This document shows positions 52,888-60,811 of a stretch of 64,000 nucleotides of DNA, piece after piece (position 1 is the stretch's first letter; each line of letters starts with the position of its first letter). Made by a program: the position numbers and the translations under genes. This DNA comes from Streptomyces sp. CoH27 (GTDB taxonomy: Bacteria > Actinomycetota > Actinomycetes > Streptomycetales > Streptomycetaceae), in NCBI RefSeq assembly GCF_020181035.1, contig NZ_JAIQYY010000014.1, positions 1-64,000 on the forward strand. Direction: 5' to 3'. Under the pieces are notes generated by a model. It ran no database searches. It was given only the letters and a program-made list of their open reading frames with translations, and was not told the origin of the DNA.

Positions 52888-53765
52888 CTCGACACGCCCC
52901 CCGTCAATTCCGCGCCGGAACACGGAGTTTCGGCCGGCCCCGGCGAGACGTCGTGCGGTGTACGACCCCGCCGCCGGCGTACGGCGAGCACCGCGCCCGC
53001 AGCCGCCAGCGCCGCGCCGCCCGCCTCCGCCGCCGACGCCCACGGCACGAACCGGGCCGACGCGGTCGCCGTGTCGTGCGCTCCGCCCGGTGCGGTGACC
53101 GTCAGCGTCACGTCGACGGCGTCCAGCGCGGGCCGGTCAGGCCAGGGCTCGCCGAGCCGCACGCGCGCACCGGGGCGCAGCCGGACCGGGAGGATGCGCG
53201 GGGCGCGGTCCAGAACCCGGCCGAGCACGCCGTCCGCGCGCACCGCGAGCCTCGGTACGAGGATGGTCGTACCCCGGTTGACCAGGTCGTACGTGATGCT
53301 GTCGGCGTGTACGGCGAGGTGCTCGACGGTCAGCGCGGCGAGCGCCGGGCCGCCGACGCGGAGCCGGACCGGCACGGTCGCCGTACGCCCGTGCGCGTCC
53401 CGTACGACGACGGCGCCGGAGCGGACGCCGGGTGCGGCCCCGGCCGGCACGGTGAGCGTGAAGGGCACCTCGGCGCGGGTGCGGGCGGGGATGCTCAGCG
53501 ACCGTCGGACGAACACGGTCCGTGGGCCGGTGCCGGAGAGCCGTACGACGAGCGGTGCGCGCCCGGAGTTGGTGACGGACACCGCGTCCTGGAGAACCGT
53601 ACCGGGCGGGCCCTCGGCGTAGAACGACGGCCGGCCACCGCCCACGGGCGCGACAGACCAGCCGGTGTCCGCCGCGGCAGCGGCATGAGGTGCCGCACCC
53701 AGCACGACGGACAGCAGGCACAGGGCGACGGGCAGGACACGGGCGGCGGACGGCATGGGCGGCAT
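52884..53765 (-). CDS. DUF916/WxL-interacting-protein-like secreted protein with C-terminal membrane anchor
   Basis: The 293-residue protein has a signal peptide (about 1-32), then a beta-rich domain starting WSVAPVGGGRPSFYAEGPPG and VSVTNSGRAPLVVRLSGTGP. That resembles DUF916, the peptidoglycan-binding domain of WxL-interacting proteins. A second beta domain (about 140-225) and a C-terminal hydrophobic segment (about 240-262) before a basic tail follow. The ATG at 53765 has GGAG 6 nt upstream. It overlaps the following gene by 4 bp. In Firmicutes such proteins sit in operons with WxL and LPxTG proteins, matching this layout, though no WxL domain is seen here. Confidence 0.8.
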   Translation of the reverse strand: MPPMPSAARVLPVALCLLSVVLGAAPHAAAAADTGWSVAPVGGGRPSFYAEGPPGTVLQDAVSVTNSGRAPLVVRLSGTGPRTVFVRRSLSIPARTRAEVPFTLTVPAGAAPGVRSGAVVVRDAHGRTATVPVRLRVGGPALAALTVEHLAVHADSITYDLVNRGTTILVPRLAVRADGVLGRVLDRAPRILPVRLRPGARVRLGEPWPDRPALDAVDVTLTVTAPGGAHDTATASARFVPWASAAEAGGAALAAAGAVLAVRRRRGRTPHDVSPGPAETPCSGAELTGGVSR

Positions 53766-53829
53766 GGGCGGCTCCAGCGGTGGCCAGGGGTTCGGCGGCG
53801 TACAGCGTGACCGCACGTCGTGGACCGGA

Positions 53830-54531
53830 TCAGCGGCGTACGGACTGCCCGCGCCGGGTCAGCCACAGCGTGCCGGCCGCGCCGGCGAGGAACACCGTGG
53901 CGCCGAGTGTGCCGAGGGCGACCGCCGAGTCCTCGGGGCCGGTCTGCGGGAGCTGCCCGGCGGCGGAGGACGACGAGGAGTTGCTGGACGAGGAGCCGCC
54001 GGAGGACGAGCCCGAGCCGCCGGCCGCTGTCACGTCGAGCGTCAGGCCCGGCCCGGGGTTGTTGGTCGGCGTGCACGTCGTCGTCGTATCGAGCGCCTTG
54101 ATGATGAGCGTGCCCGGCGTGAAGGTGACCTTGCCGGTGTTCTTCGGCGTGTAGGTGCCGGTCAAGTCACTGATCTTGATGGGAGTGTTGGCGGGGATCG
54201 CGGCCGCGTTGGGGGGACCGCTGACCGGAAGCGTGCCGCTGTCCGCGCCGCCCAGTTTGACGGTGGCGCTCGGGCTCATCGCCCCCTTGCCCAGCTCGAC
54301 CGGGCTGGACGAGACACCCTTCTGCCAGGACAGGGTGATCGTGTAGCCGCTGCCGCTCTTGACGCCCGTCACGTTGATGGGCGAGACGGCGCTCTTGATC
54401 CCGATCGGGGTCTTGCACTGGTAGTTGACGTCGACGACATCGGCGTGGGCCACCGGCGCCGCCAGCAGCACCACCGAGCCGGCCAGGGCCGCGGCGGACA
54501 CGAGCGCGGCGGTTCGTTTCGGGTACGACAC
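53830..54531 (-). CDS. Surface protein with LPQTG sorting signal
   Basis: The 233-residue protein has a signal peptide (residues 1-29, ending AHA), one Cys-pair beta domain (about 30-165: NYQCKTPIGIKSAVSPINVT ... TTTTCTP) homologous to the domains of the LAETG protein, a Ser/Gly linker, and LPQTG at residue 194 followed by a membrane helix and an Arg-rich tail. LPxTG-type motifs are uncommon in Streptomyces, where class E sortase prefers LAXTG. I chose the GTG at 54531 because it gives a normal signal peptide and has GGGGTGGA about 6 nt upstream. A possible promoter TTGACG (54571-54576) lies on the same strand. It is first gene of the operon. Confidence 0.85.
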   Translation of the reverse strand: MSYPKRTAALVSAAALAGSVVLLAAPVAHADVVDVNYQCKTPIGIKSAVSPINVTGVKSGSGYTITLSWQKGVSSSPVELGKGAMSPSATVKLGGADSGTLPVSGPPNAAAIPANTPIKISDLTGTYTPKNTGKVTFTPGTLIIKALDTTTTCTPTNNPGPGLTLDVTAAGGSGSSSGGSSSSNSSSSSAAGQLPQTGPEDSAVALGTLGATVFLAGAAGTLWLTRRGQSVRR

Positions 54532-54658
54532 GGTCGGTCCACCCCATTCCTGACGGTTCATCAGATGAGCCGTCAAGGTACGCCGGGGCGCGTGAGGAAG
54601 GAAGAGACGGTGCGGAGGAGGATTGGTGACGATGCAAACGCCCCGAAGGGGGCGCGCG

Positions 54659-54750
54659 GCTGTATCGATATGCGGCTCCGCCGCGATGGGGGTCCCCCCT
54701 GTTCGAGCGAAGCCGAGAACTTGGGGGAGCGAAGCCGAGAACTTGGGGGG
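54659..54750. repeat. Right copy of the inverted repeat, with a duplicated 22-bp end
   Basis: 54659-54729 mirrors 50452-50520. Its last 22 bp, GCGAAGCCGAGAACTTGGGGGA (54707-54728), is repeated almost exactly at 54729-54750. It lies between the surface operon and the 3' end of the anti-sigma gene. A low-complexity run of CCGCAACCGCGCC-type units (54757-54800) follows. Confidence 0.75.
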
Positions 54751-54837
54751 CGAGCAACCGCAACCGCGCCCGCAACCGCGCCCGCGCCCGCGCCCGCGGT
54801 CAAGGAACTACAGGACCCCGACGGCGCTGACCGGCCC

Positions 54838-55542
54838 TCACAGCGGAGCGCCGAGCTCGGCCCACACCGTCTTCCCCGGCCGCCCCGCCACCCGGACGAC
54901 ACCCCAGTCCAGGCACAGCCGCTGCACGATGAACATGCCGTGACCGCCGGGGCGGCCGGCGCGGTGCGGGGTGCGCGGGGCCGGCTGGCCGGTGCCGCGG
55001 TCGGAGACCTCCAGCCGGATCACCTTGTCGTCGCAGGCGAGGACGAGTTCGTCGGGGCCCTCGGCGTGCAGGCAGGCGTTGGTGACCAGTTCGGACACGA
55101 CGAGCAGCACGTCCTCGGCGGCGGCCCGCTGGTCGGCGGTGGCGGCGGGCATCCAGCCCCACGCGTACAGCGCCTGGCGCGTGAAGTCACGGGCGAGCGG
55201 AACGACCCCGCTCTCGCCCTCCAGCCGTATCCTGCGGATCCGCCGCCCGTCGGCGGTGTCCTGGGCACCGTCCGCTCCGTCGGCGGATCCGGACGGCGCG
55301 ACGCCCTCCGCCGGCGCGCGCCGGGAGGCTCCCTCCGCAGCCGCAGACGTCGCCGCTGCCTCCGCGGACTCGGCGGGCGCGGTCGTCCCCGCGGACCCGG
55401 CCGGCGCGGTCGTGCCCGCGGGCTCGGCCGGCGTGGCCGCCTCCGTGGGCGCGCCGGCCGGCGTGCCCTCCTCGGACGCCCCGGAAGCGCCGCTGGACTC
55501 CGGGCCGCGGTCGCCCGGCGAGCAAGGCCGGGTGGTGCTCAT
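54838..55542 (-). CDS. RsbW/SpoIIAB-type anti-sigma factor (ATP-binding kinase), partner of SigI
   Basis: The 234-residue protein has an Ala/Pro/Glu/Gly-rich low-complexity N-terminus (about 1-95) and a C-terminal GHKL ATPase domain (about 100-232) with SELVTNACLHAEG (N-box), VSDRGTGQPAP (G1) and GGHGMFIVQRLCLDWG (G2). Such kinases bind and inhibit the sigma factor and phosphorylate STAS antagonists. In S. coelicolor the equivalent gene next to sigI is reported as its anti-sigma regulator. The long N-terminal extension is unusual for the family. The ATG start at 55542 is uncertain because of the repetitive leader. It lies downstream of the STAS gene on the same strand. Confidence 0.9.
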   Translation of the reverse strand: MSTTRPCSPGDRGPESSGASGASEEGTPAGAPTEAATPAEPAGTTAPAGSAGTTAPAESAEAAATSAAAEGASRRAPAEGVAPSGSADGADGAQDTADGRRIRRIRLEGESGVVPLARDFTRQALYAWGWMPAATADQRAAAEDVLLVVSELVTNACLHAEGPDELVLACDDKVIRLEVSDRGTGQPAPRTPHRAGRPGGHGMFIVQRLCLDWGVVRVAGRPGKTVWAELGAPL

Positions 55543-55816
55543 CAGCGCTTCACCTCACCGATCCGCCAGTTCACGTCTCAAGGGCCGGCTCCGGTCGGCA
55601 TCGACCGGTCTCCACCTGCCCGCTTCTGCTTGCTTCTCCCGTTCTCGCCTCCCGCCGCCTCCCCTGCCCTCTCCTGCCCGGCCGATTCGGCGGGACACCC
55701 CCGATTTCGGCCCCGGGCCCGGCGCGCCGGAAGCGGTTGCCGCGCCAGGACGGCATGCGAGGAAGCCGAGGGACCAGGAGAAACCGGGAGGAACAGGAAG
55801 GGCGAGGTCGGCAGGC

Positions 55817-56239
55817 TCAGCCGGCGCCGGGCGCCAGGGCCGCCGCCACGGAGTCGTGCACGGTGAAGACCGCCTCGGCCCCCGTGATCTCGAACACGCG
55901 GGCCACCACCGGCTGCATCCCCGCCAGATGAACCCCGCCACCGGCGGCCTCGGCCTTCAGCCGGGCGCCGAGCAGGACGTTCAGACCCGTGGAGTCGCAG
56001 AACTCCAGGCGTGTGCAGTCCACGACAAGACGCGAGAAGCCCTTGGCCAGGAGGTCGTCGAGGGGCTCGCGCAGCAGATCGGCGGTGTGGTGATCGAGCT
56101 CACCCGCCGGTTGCACGACGGCGCTGGAGCCCTCTTCCCGGACCTCCACCAGAAGCCGGCCCGACTGTGCGCTGCCGACCATCCCGTGGTCCATGCCGTT
56201 CTCTCTCCCGAGGTCGTGGCCGCTGATGCCCTCGAACAT
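55817..56239 (-). CDS. STAS-domain anti-sigma factor antagonist
   Basis: The 140-residue protein is a STAS anti-anti-sigma factor: an LVEVREEGSSAVVQPAGELD start and the phosphorylatable Ser in CDSTGLNVLLGARLKAE, about residue 85. In its dephosphorylated form it would bind the neighbouring anti-sigma kinase and free the sigma factor. The ATG at 56239 follows GAGGAAGG by about 4 nt; an in-frame ATG at 56194 is a possible alternative. It diverges from the sigma gene and has a candidate SigB-like promoter upstream, which would allow feedback. Confidence 0.9.
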   Translation of the reverse strand: MFEGISGHDLGRENGMDHGMVGSAQSGRLLVEVREEGSSAVVQPAGELDHHTADLLREPLDDLLAKGFSRLVVDCTRLEFCDSTGLNVLLGARLKAEAAGGGVHLAGMQPVVARVFEITGAEAVFTVHDSVAAALAPGAG

Positions 56240-56261
56240 TACGCCTTCCTCACGCACTCCG

Positions 56262-56285
56262 ACACCCGAACAACCTCACATAATC
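56262..56285 (-). promoter_or_regulatory. Candidate SigB/SigI-type promoter of the antagonist gene
   Basis: On the minus strand GATT (56282-56285) is followed after 14 nt by GGGTGT (56262-56267), close to the Streptomyces SigB-family consensus GNNT-N14-16-GGGTAY with one mismatch in the last part. It lies about 25 nt before the start of the STAS gene. Confidence 0.4.
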
Positions 56286-56308
56286 GGACATACCTGAACG
56301 GAACGCAC

Positions 56309-56338
56309 TTGCGATCGGTCGAGGGAAGCCGGTAGGGC
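56309..56338 (+). promoter_or_regulatory. Possible promoter of the sigma factor gene
   Basis: TTGCGA (56309-56314) and TAGGGC (56333-56338) are separated by 18 nt in the divergent region. The match to the vegetative consensus is only partial, and the leader to the sigma gene would be about 110 nt. Confidence 0.3.
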
Positions 56339-56457
56339 TAGTAGGACACACATGACCCCACCGGGCCGGGACAGGCCCACGTCGGCTTTGGAGGCGCCGC
56401 ACACCGCAGTGCACGCTCGGCTTCGGCAGCCATATGCCGAGAACGATGGAGGACACC

Positions 56458-57354
56458 ATGTCACCCCGGCTCGACGCATCGCCTACCCAGAACGCGACGT
56501 CGACACCCCCACCGGAACAGCTGGATCATCCCATCGAACCCCTCGACCCCATCGAGGGACTCCCGGAGATCCCCCCGTACGACGAGATCGGCCCGGTCGA
56601 CGCGCGGGCCCTGTCCAAGACCCTCTTCGAGCGCCTCACGACGCTGGAGGAAGGGACGCACGAGTACGCGTACGTCCGCAACACCCTCGTCGAGCTGAAC
56701 CTCGCGCTCGTCAAGTTCTCCGCCGCACGCTTCCGCTCCCGCAGCGAGCCGATGGAGGACATCATCCAGGTCGGCACGATCGGCCTGATCAAGGCGATCG
56801 ACCGCTTCGAGCTCTCGCGCGGGGTGGAGTTCCCCACCTTCGCGATGCCGACGATCATCGGCGAGATCAAGCGTTTCTTCCGCGACACGTCCTGGTCCGT
56901 GCGCGTCCCGCGCAGGCTTCAGGAACTGCGCCTGGACCTGGCCAAGGCCGGGGACGAACTGGCCCAGAAGCTGGACCGCTCCCCCACGGTCGCGGAACTG
57001 GCCGAGCGGCTCGGCCTGAGCGAGGACGAGGTCGTCGAGGGCATGGCCGCCTCGAACGCCTACACCGCCTCCTCGCTGGACGCCCAGCCCGAGGAGGACG
57101 AGACCGAGGGCGCGCTGGCGGACCGGATCGGGTACGAGGACCACGGCCTGGAGGGCATCGAGTACGTCGAGTCCCTCAAACCGCTGATCGCCGAACTCCC
57201 GCCCCGGGACCGGAAGATCCTCTCCCTGCGGTTCGTGGCCAACATGACCCAGTCCGAGATCGGCGAGGAACTCGGCATCTCCCAGATGCACGTGTCCCGA
57301 CTGCTGTCCCGGACCCTGGTGCGCCTGCGCAGGGGGCTGACACTGGAGGAGTGA
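56458..57354 (+). CDS. sigI: Group 3 (SigB/F/G-like) sigma factor, SigI type
   Basis: The 298-residue sigma factor lacks region 1.1. It has region 2 (about 60-130: LVELNLALVKFSAARF, MEDIIQVGTIGLIKAIDRFE, GVEFPTFAMPTIIGEIKRFF), region 3 (about 140-205) and region 4 (about 230-290: LPPRDRKILSLRFVANMTQS, EELGISQMHVSRLLSRTLVR). This is the stress/sporulation SigB-family layout. The ATG at 56458 follows GGAGG by 5 nt. Its neighbours are an anti-sigma kinase and STAS antagonist, as at the S. coelicolor sigI locus, where SigI is linked to osmotic stress. Confidence 0.88.
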   Translation: MSPRLDASPTQNATSTPPPEQLDHPIEPLDPIEGLPEIPPYDEIGPVDARALSKTLFERLTTLEEGTHEYAYVRNTLVELNLALVKFSAARFRSRSEPMEDIIQVGTIGLIKAIDRFELSRGVEFPTFAMPTIIGEIKRFFRDTSWSVRVPRRLQELRLDLAKAGDELAQKLDRSPTVAELAERLGLSEDEVVEGMAASNAYTASSLDAQPEEDETEGALADRIGYEDHGLEGIEYVESLKPLIAELPPRDRKILSLRFVANMTQSEIGEELGISQMHVSRLLSRTLVRLRRGLTLEE

Positions 57355-57658
57355 CCTCGGGTTCCACCCGTTGTGCAGTCACCCGCGGAAACCTCTTTTC
57401 GCGCTCGTCCCCCTCCACCACCATGAGCCCACCAAACTGGCCGGTACGCCAGAGGAGGGCGGGCGATGGCTCAGGGGGACGAGGCGGACGGGGCCGGAGC
57501 GGACGGGCCGGGACCCGCGGTGCCGGGACAGACCGTCGGGCCGGCCCGAGGGTCCCACCCCGCGCCTCCTCACGTTAACCCGATCAGCCCAGGGGGGCCG
57601 CGAGCCCGCGAGCGAACCATCACACGGTCGTGCTAAACCGACGTCATGCGCACTCCGT
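57355..57658. other. Non-coding region downstream of the sigma factor gene
   Basis: No gene or clear terminator is supported in this stretch. It is rich in G and C and codes only for shadows of low complexity. It leads into a lectin-like gene fragment. Confidence 0.45.
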
Positions 57659-57784
57659 GGACCGTCCTTCGCCCAGGTGGTGAACCTCGCCGCGGGCCGC
57701 TGCCTGGACAGCCGGGGTGCGACCGACCGGGGCGTGGGCATCTGGGGCTGCGACTCGGTCTACGAAAAAAATGACCAATTGCGG
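57659..57784 (+). pseudogene. Degenerate ricin-B-type (beta-trefoil) lectin fragment
   Basis: In one frame this stretch reads SFAQVVNLAAGRCLDSRGAT and then GVGIWGCDSVYEKNDQLR. This is the characteristic start of a ricin-B lectin repeat (NxxxGRCLDxxG ... xxWxC ... NQxW), in which Gln-x-Trp is replaced by DQLR. No second or third lobe, no start codon with ribosome site, and no signal peptide accompany it. An A-run (57764-57770) adjoins the breakdown point. It looks like the remnant of a secreted lectin or carbohydrate-binding enzyme tail. Confidence 0.5.
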
Positions 57785-57851
57785 GGCAACGGCGCTCCCG
57801 CCTTCCCCTTCTGACAGGTTGCGATCGGTTCCGAGAAGGGGGAGACGAACG

Positions 57852-58259
57852 ATGGGTTTTCTCAACCGGCGTACTGCACGAGCAGCCGTCGTTGCAGCAG
57901 CCGGTATCGCGGCACTCGGGCTGAGTGCGGTGACGGCCTCCGCGAAGGTCAGCTATGACTTCAAGGTGAGCCCGCACACCGTGAAGGTCGGCGGGCGCGT
58001 CCACGTGAAGGGGGACGCCGCGAACGACAGCGATGTCCTTCAGAGGTTCTGTGTGCAGCAGCGGCAGGGCAAAGGGGCCTGGCGTACGGTGAAGTGCGCG
58101 CACGGAGGCATCGGCCTCGGTGGCTCGGTCGACACCTGGGTGCAGGCAAAGCGCCGTGGCACGCTGCAGTTCCGCGGCGCGCTCTACGAGGCGGACTTCG
58201 GCTCGAACAAGCTCCGTCTGCAGATGGTCGGGCCGGCCGAGACCGTCAGGGTGCGCTGA
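57852..58259 (+). CDS. Small secreted protein of unknown function
   Basis: The 135-residue product has a typical signal peptide (residues 1-31, FLNRRTARAAVVAAAGIAAL then ASA) and a mature beta-rich domain of about 100 residues with two cysteines (RFCVQQRQ and VKCAHGG), probably a disulfide. The opening KVSYDFKVSPHTVKVGGRVHV is Ig-like. I do not recognise a named family. The ATG at 57852 has GGGGGAGA about 7 nt upstream. It converges with the hut operon, 18 bp away. Confidence 0.75.
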   Translation: MGFLNRRTARAAVVAAAGIAALGLSAVTASAKVSYDFKVSPHTVKVGGRVHVKGDAANDSDVLQRFCVQQRQGKGAWRTVKCAHGGIGLGGSVDTWVQAKRRGTLQFRGALYEADFGSNKLRLQMVGPAETVRVR

Positions 58260-58277
58260 ACGGACGCTGACCGCCCG

Positions 58278-59453
58278 TCACACCACCCGCACCCCCCTCC
58301 GCCACACCCCGCTCACCAGCGGCACCCCCGGCCGGTAGGCCAGGTGGACGTGGCTCGGGGCGTCCAGGAGGGTCAGGTCGGCGTAGGCGCCCGGGGTCAG
58401 GTGGCCGATGTCGGTGCGGCGGAGGGCTGCGGCGCCGCCGGCCGTGGCCGACCAGACCGCCTCGTCGGGGGTCATGTGCATGTCGCGGACGGCCAGGGCG
58501 ATGCAGAAGGGGACGGAGGAGGTGAAGGAGGAGCCCGGGTTGCAGTCCGTGGAGAGGGCCACCGTCACGCCCGCGTCCAGCAGCCGGCGGGCGTCCGGCC
58601 ACTCCGCTCGGGTGGAGAATTCCGCGCCCGGCAGGAGGGTGGCGACCGTGTCGCTGTTCGCCAGGGCGTCGACGTCCGCGTCCGTGAGGTGGGTGCAATG
58701 GTCGGCGCTGGCCGCGTCGAGTTCGACGGCGAGCTGGACGCCGGGGCCGTAGGAGAGCTGGTTGGCGTGGATGCGGGGGTGCAGGCCCTTCGCCCGGCCG
58801 GCGGTGAGGATCGCGCGGGCCTGGTCGCCGTCGAAGGCGCCCTTCTCGCAGAACACGTCGATCCAGCGGGCGTGCGGCGCGCAGGCGTCCAGCATCTCGC
58901 CGGTCACCAGGGCGACATAGGCAGCCGGGTCGTCGGCGTAGTCGGGAGAGACGATGTGCGCACCGAGGTACGTCACTTCGTCGGTGTGCCGTGCGGCGAT
59001 GCGCAGGGCGCGGGACTCGTCCTCGACCGTGAGGCCGTAGCCCGACTTCGTCTCGAAGGTGGTGGTGCCCTGGCGCAGGGCCTCCGCCAGGTAGTGGGTG
59101 AGGTTCCGCTCCAGCTCCGCGTCGGTCGCGGCCCGGGTGGCCGCGACCGTGGTGCGGATGCCCCCCGCCGTGTAGGAGCGGCCGGACATCCGGCCGTTGA
59201 ACTCCTGCGTACGGTCACCGGCGAAGACCAGGTGCGAGTGCGAGTCCACGAAGCCCGGCAGCACCGCCCGGCCGCCCGCGTCGACCCGGTTGTCAGTGGC
59301 GGGTGCTTTGCTGGATTCACCGGTCCACGCGATGCGGTCGCCGTCGATGACGACGGCCGCGTCCTGGATCAGACCGAGAGGGGAGCTCTCACCGAGGGAG
59401 GGGTCGTTGGTGACCAGCGTGGCGATGTTGGTGATGACGGTGCTGCTGCTCAT
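58278..59453 (-). CDS. hutI: Imidazolonepropionase
   Basis: HutI hydrolyses 4-imidazolone-5-propanoate to N-formimidoyl-L-glutamate in histidine degradation. The 391-residue amidohydrolase shows the metal site DSHSHLVFAGDRTQEF, KSGYGLTVEDESRALRIA, CEKGAFDGDQA, HANQLSYGPG and STDCNPGSSF, as in the HutI family. The ATG at 59453 follows a GAGGA site. It is the last gene of the hut operon, 20 bp after hutF. Confidence 0.96.
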   Translation of the reverse strand: MSSSTVITNIATLVTNDPSLGESSPLGLIQDAAVVIDGDRIAWTGESSKAPATDNRVDAGGRAVLPGFVDSHSHLVFAGDRTQEFNGRMSGRSYTAGGIRTTVAATRAATDAELERNLTHYLAEALRQGTTTFETKSGYGLTVEDESRALRIAARHTDEVTYLGAHIVSPDYADDPAAYVALVTGEMLDACAPHARWIDVFCEKGAFDGDQARAILTAGRAKGLHPRIHANQLSYGPGVQLAVELDAASADHCTHLTDADVDALANSDTVATLLPGAEFSTRAEWPDARRLLDAGVTVALSTDCNPGSSFTSSVPFCIALAVRDMHMTPDEAVWSATAGGAAALRRTDIGHLTPGAYADLTLLDAPSHVHLAYRPGVPLVSGVWRRGVRVV

Positions 59454-59473
59454 GGTGTCCTCATGGGTGGTCG

Positions 59474-60811
59474 TCAGGCGCGGAGGGCTTCGACCGCCCG
59501 CGCGAGAGCGTGCGGTACGTCCGGTACGAGGGTGTGCGCCCCGTCGCGTACGACGTGCCGGCCGCCCACGACCGTGTGCCGTACGTCCGCCGCGCTCGCC
59601 GCGAATACGGCCGTCTCGGCGCCCAGCCGGGGCAGCGGGCCCGCTGTCCTGACCGAGTCGAGGGCGATCGTCGTGAAGTCGGCGAGCGCGCCTGCTTCCA
59701 GGGTGCCGGCCTCGTCCCAGCCGAGGGCCGCGTGGCCGTCGGCGGTGGCGGCCCTGAGCAGGGCGTTCGCCGTCCAGTGGCCCCGGGTGCGGGTGCGCAG
59801 CCGCTCGTTCAGCTCCATCGCGCGCGCCTCTTCGAGCAGGTCGATGACGGCGTGGCTGTCGGAGCCGAGGGAGAGCGGGGAGCCGGCCCGCTGGAGAGCG
59901 ACGGCCGGGCCGATGCCGTCTGCCAGGTCCCGCTCGGTCGTCGGGCACATGCAGGTGCCGGTGCCCGAGCCGCCGAGCAGGGCGATGTCCTCGTCCGTGA
60001 GGTGGGTGTTGTGCACCCCGGTGGTGCGCGGCCCGAGGACGCCGTGGTCGGCGAGCAGCCGGGTGGGCGTGCAGCCGTGGGCGGCCTGGCAGGCGTCGTT
60101 CTCGGCGGTCTGCTCCGACAGGTGGACATGCAGCGGGGCCCGCCGCTCCTCGGCCCACCGGGCCACGGTCGCCAACTGGCCGGCGGGCACGGCCCGTACG
60201 GAGTGAATCGCCGCCCCGATCCGCGCGTGATCCCGCTCCTTGAGAACTGCACAGCGTGCGGCCCAGGCCTCCGCACTGCCGTCGGAGAAGCGCAGCTGGT
60301 GGGCGTTCGGAGCCTCACCGAAGCCGGAAGACAGGTAGCAGGTGTCGAGGAGGGTGATGCGGATACCGGCGTCGGCGGCGGCCTCGATCAGCGCCTCGCC
60401 CATCGCGTTGGGGTCGGCGTAGGGGGTGCCGCCGGGCGCGTGGTGCACGTAGTGGAACTCGCCTACGGCGGTGATACCGGCGAGGGCCATCTCGGCGTAC
60501 ACCGCGCGGGCCAGGGCGTGGTAGGTCTCCGGGGTCAGACGGCCGGCGACGGAGTACATCACCTCGCGCCAGGTCCAGAAGGTGCCGCTGCCCACCTGGA
60601 CGGTGCCGCGCAGCGCCCGGTGGAAGGCATGGCTATGACTATTGGCCAAGCCCGGAATCGTCAGCCCGCGCAACACCTCGGTGCCAGGGGGCGGCGCGTC
60701 GACCCCCGTGCGCACGGCGGCGACGCGGCCGTCCGCCACGTCCAGGGCCACGCCCGGCTCGACGGTGGTGCCGAGCCAGGCGTGTTCCAACCAGTAGGTC
60801 GCCTTGGTCAC
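59474..60811 (-). CDS. hutF: Formimidoylglutamate deiminase
   Basis: HutF deiminates N-formimidoyl-L-glutamate to N-formyl-L-glutamate and ammonia. The 445-residue amidohydrolase has the NSHSHAFHRAL metal motif, FWTWREVMYSVAGRLTPETY, the substrate-site GEFHYVHHAPGG, HVHLSEQTAEND and LGSDSHAVIDLLEEARAMEL, all typical of HutF. The GTG at 60811 overlaps the stop of the upstream M20 gene by 4 bp. It defines the formylglutamate route, which needs a later deformylase. Confidence 0.95.
   Translation of the reverse strand: MTKATYWLEHAWLGTTVEPGVALDVADGRVAAVRTGVDAPPPGTEVLRGLTIPGLANSHSHAFHRALRGTVQVGSGTFWTWREVMYSVAGRLTPETYHALARAVYAEMALAGITAVGEFHYVHHAPGGTPYADPNAMGEALIEAAADAGIRITLLDTCYLSSGFGEAPNAHQLRFSDGSAEAWAARCAVLKERDHARIGAAIHSVRAVPAGQLATVARWAEERRAPLHVHLSEQTAENDACQAAHGCTPTRLLADHGVLGPRTTGVHNTHLTDEDIALLGGSGTGTCMCPTTERDLADGIGPAVALQRAGSPLSLGSDSHAVIDLLEEARAMELNERLRTRTRGHWTANALLRAATADGHAALGWDEAGTLEAGALADFTTIALDSVRTAGPLPRLGAETAVFAASAADVRHTVVGGRHVVRDGAHTLVPDVPHALARAVEALRA

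Noticed and set aside
50540..54531. Recently transferred genomic island
   Set aside because: Base composition and codon use match the neighbours and there is no integrase or attachment site; only the flanking repeats hint at mobility.
54757..54800. Short tandem repeats resembling a CRISPR or satellite
   Set aside because: Units are only about 6-12 bp of CCGCAAC/CGCGCC type, without spacers or cas genes; this is low-complexity DNA beside the repeat element.
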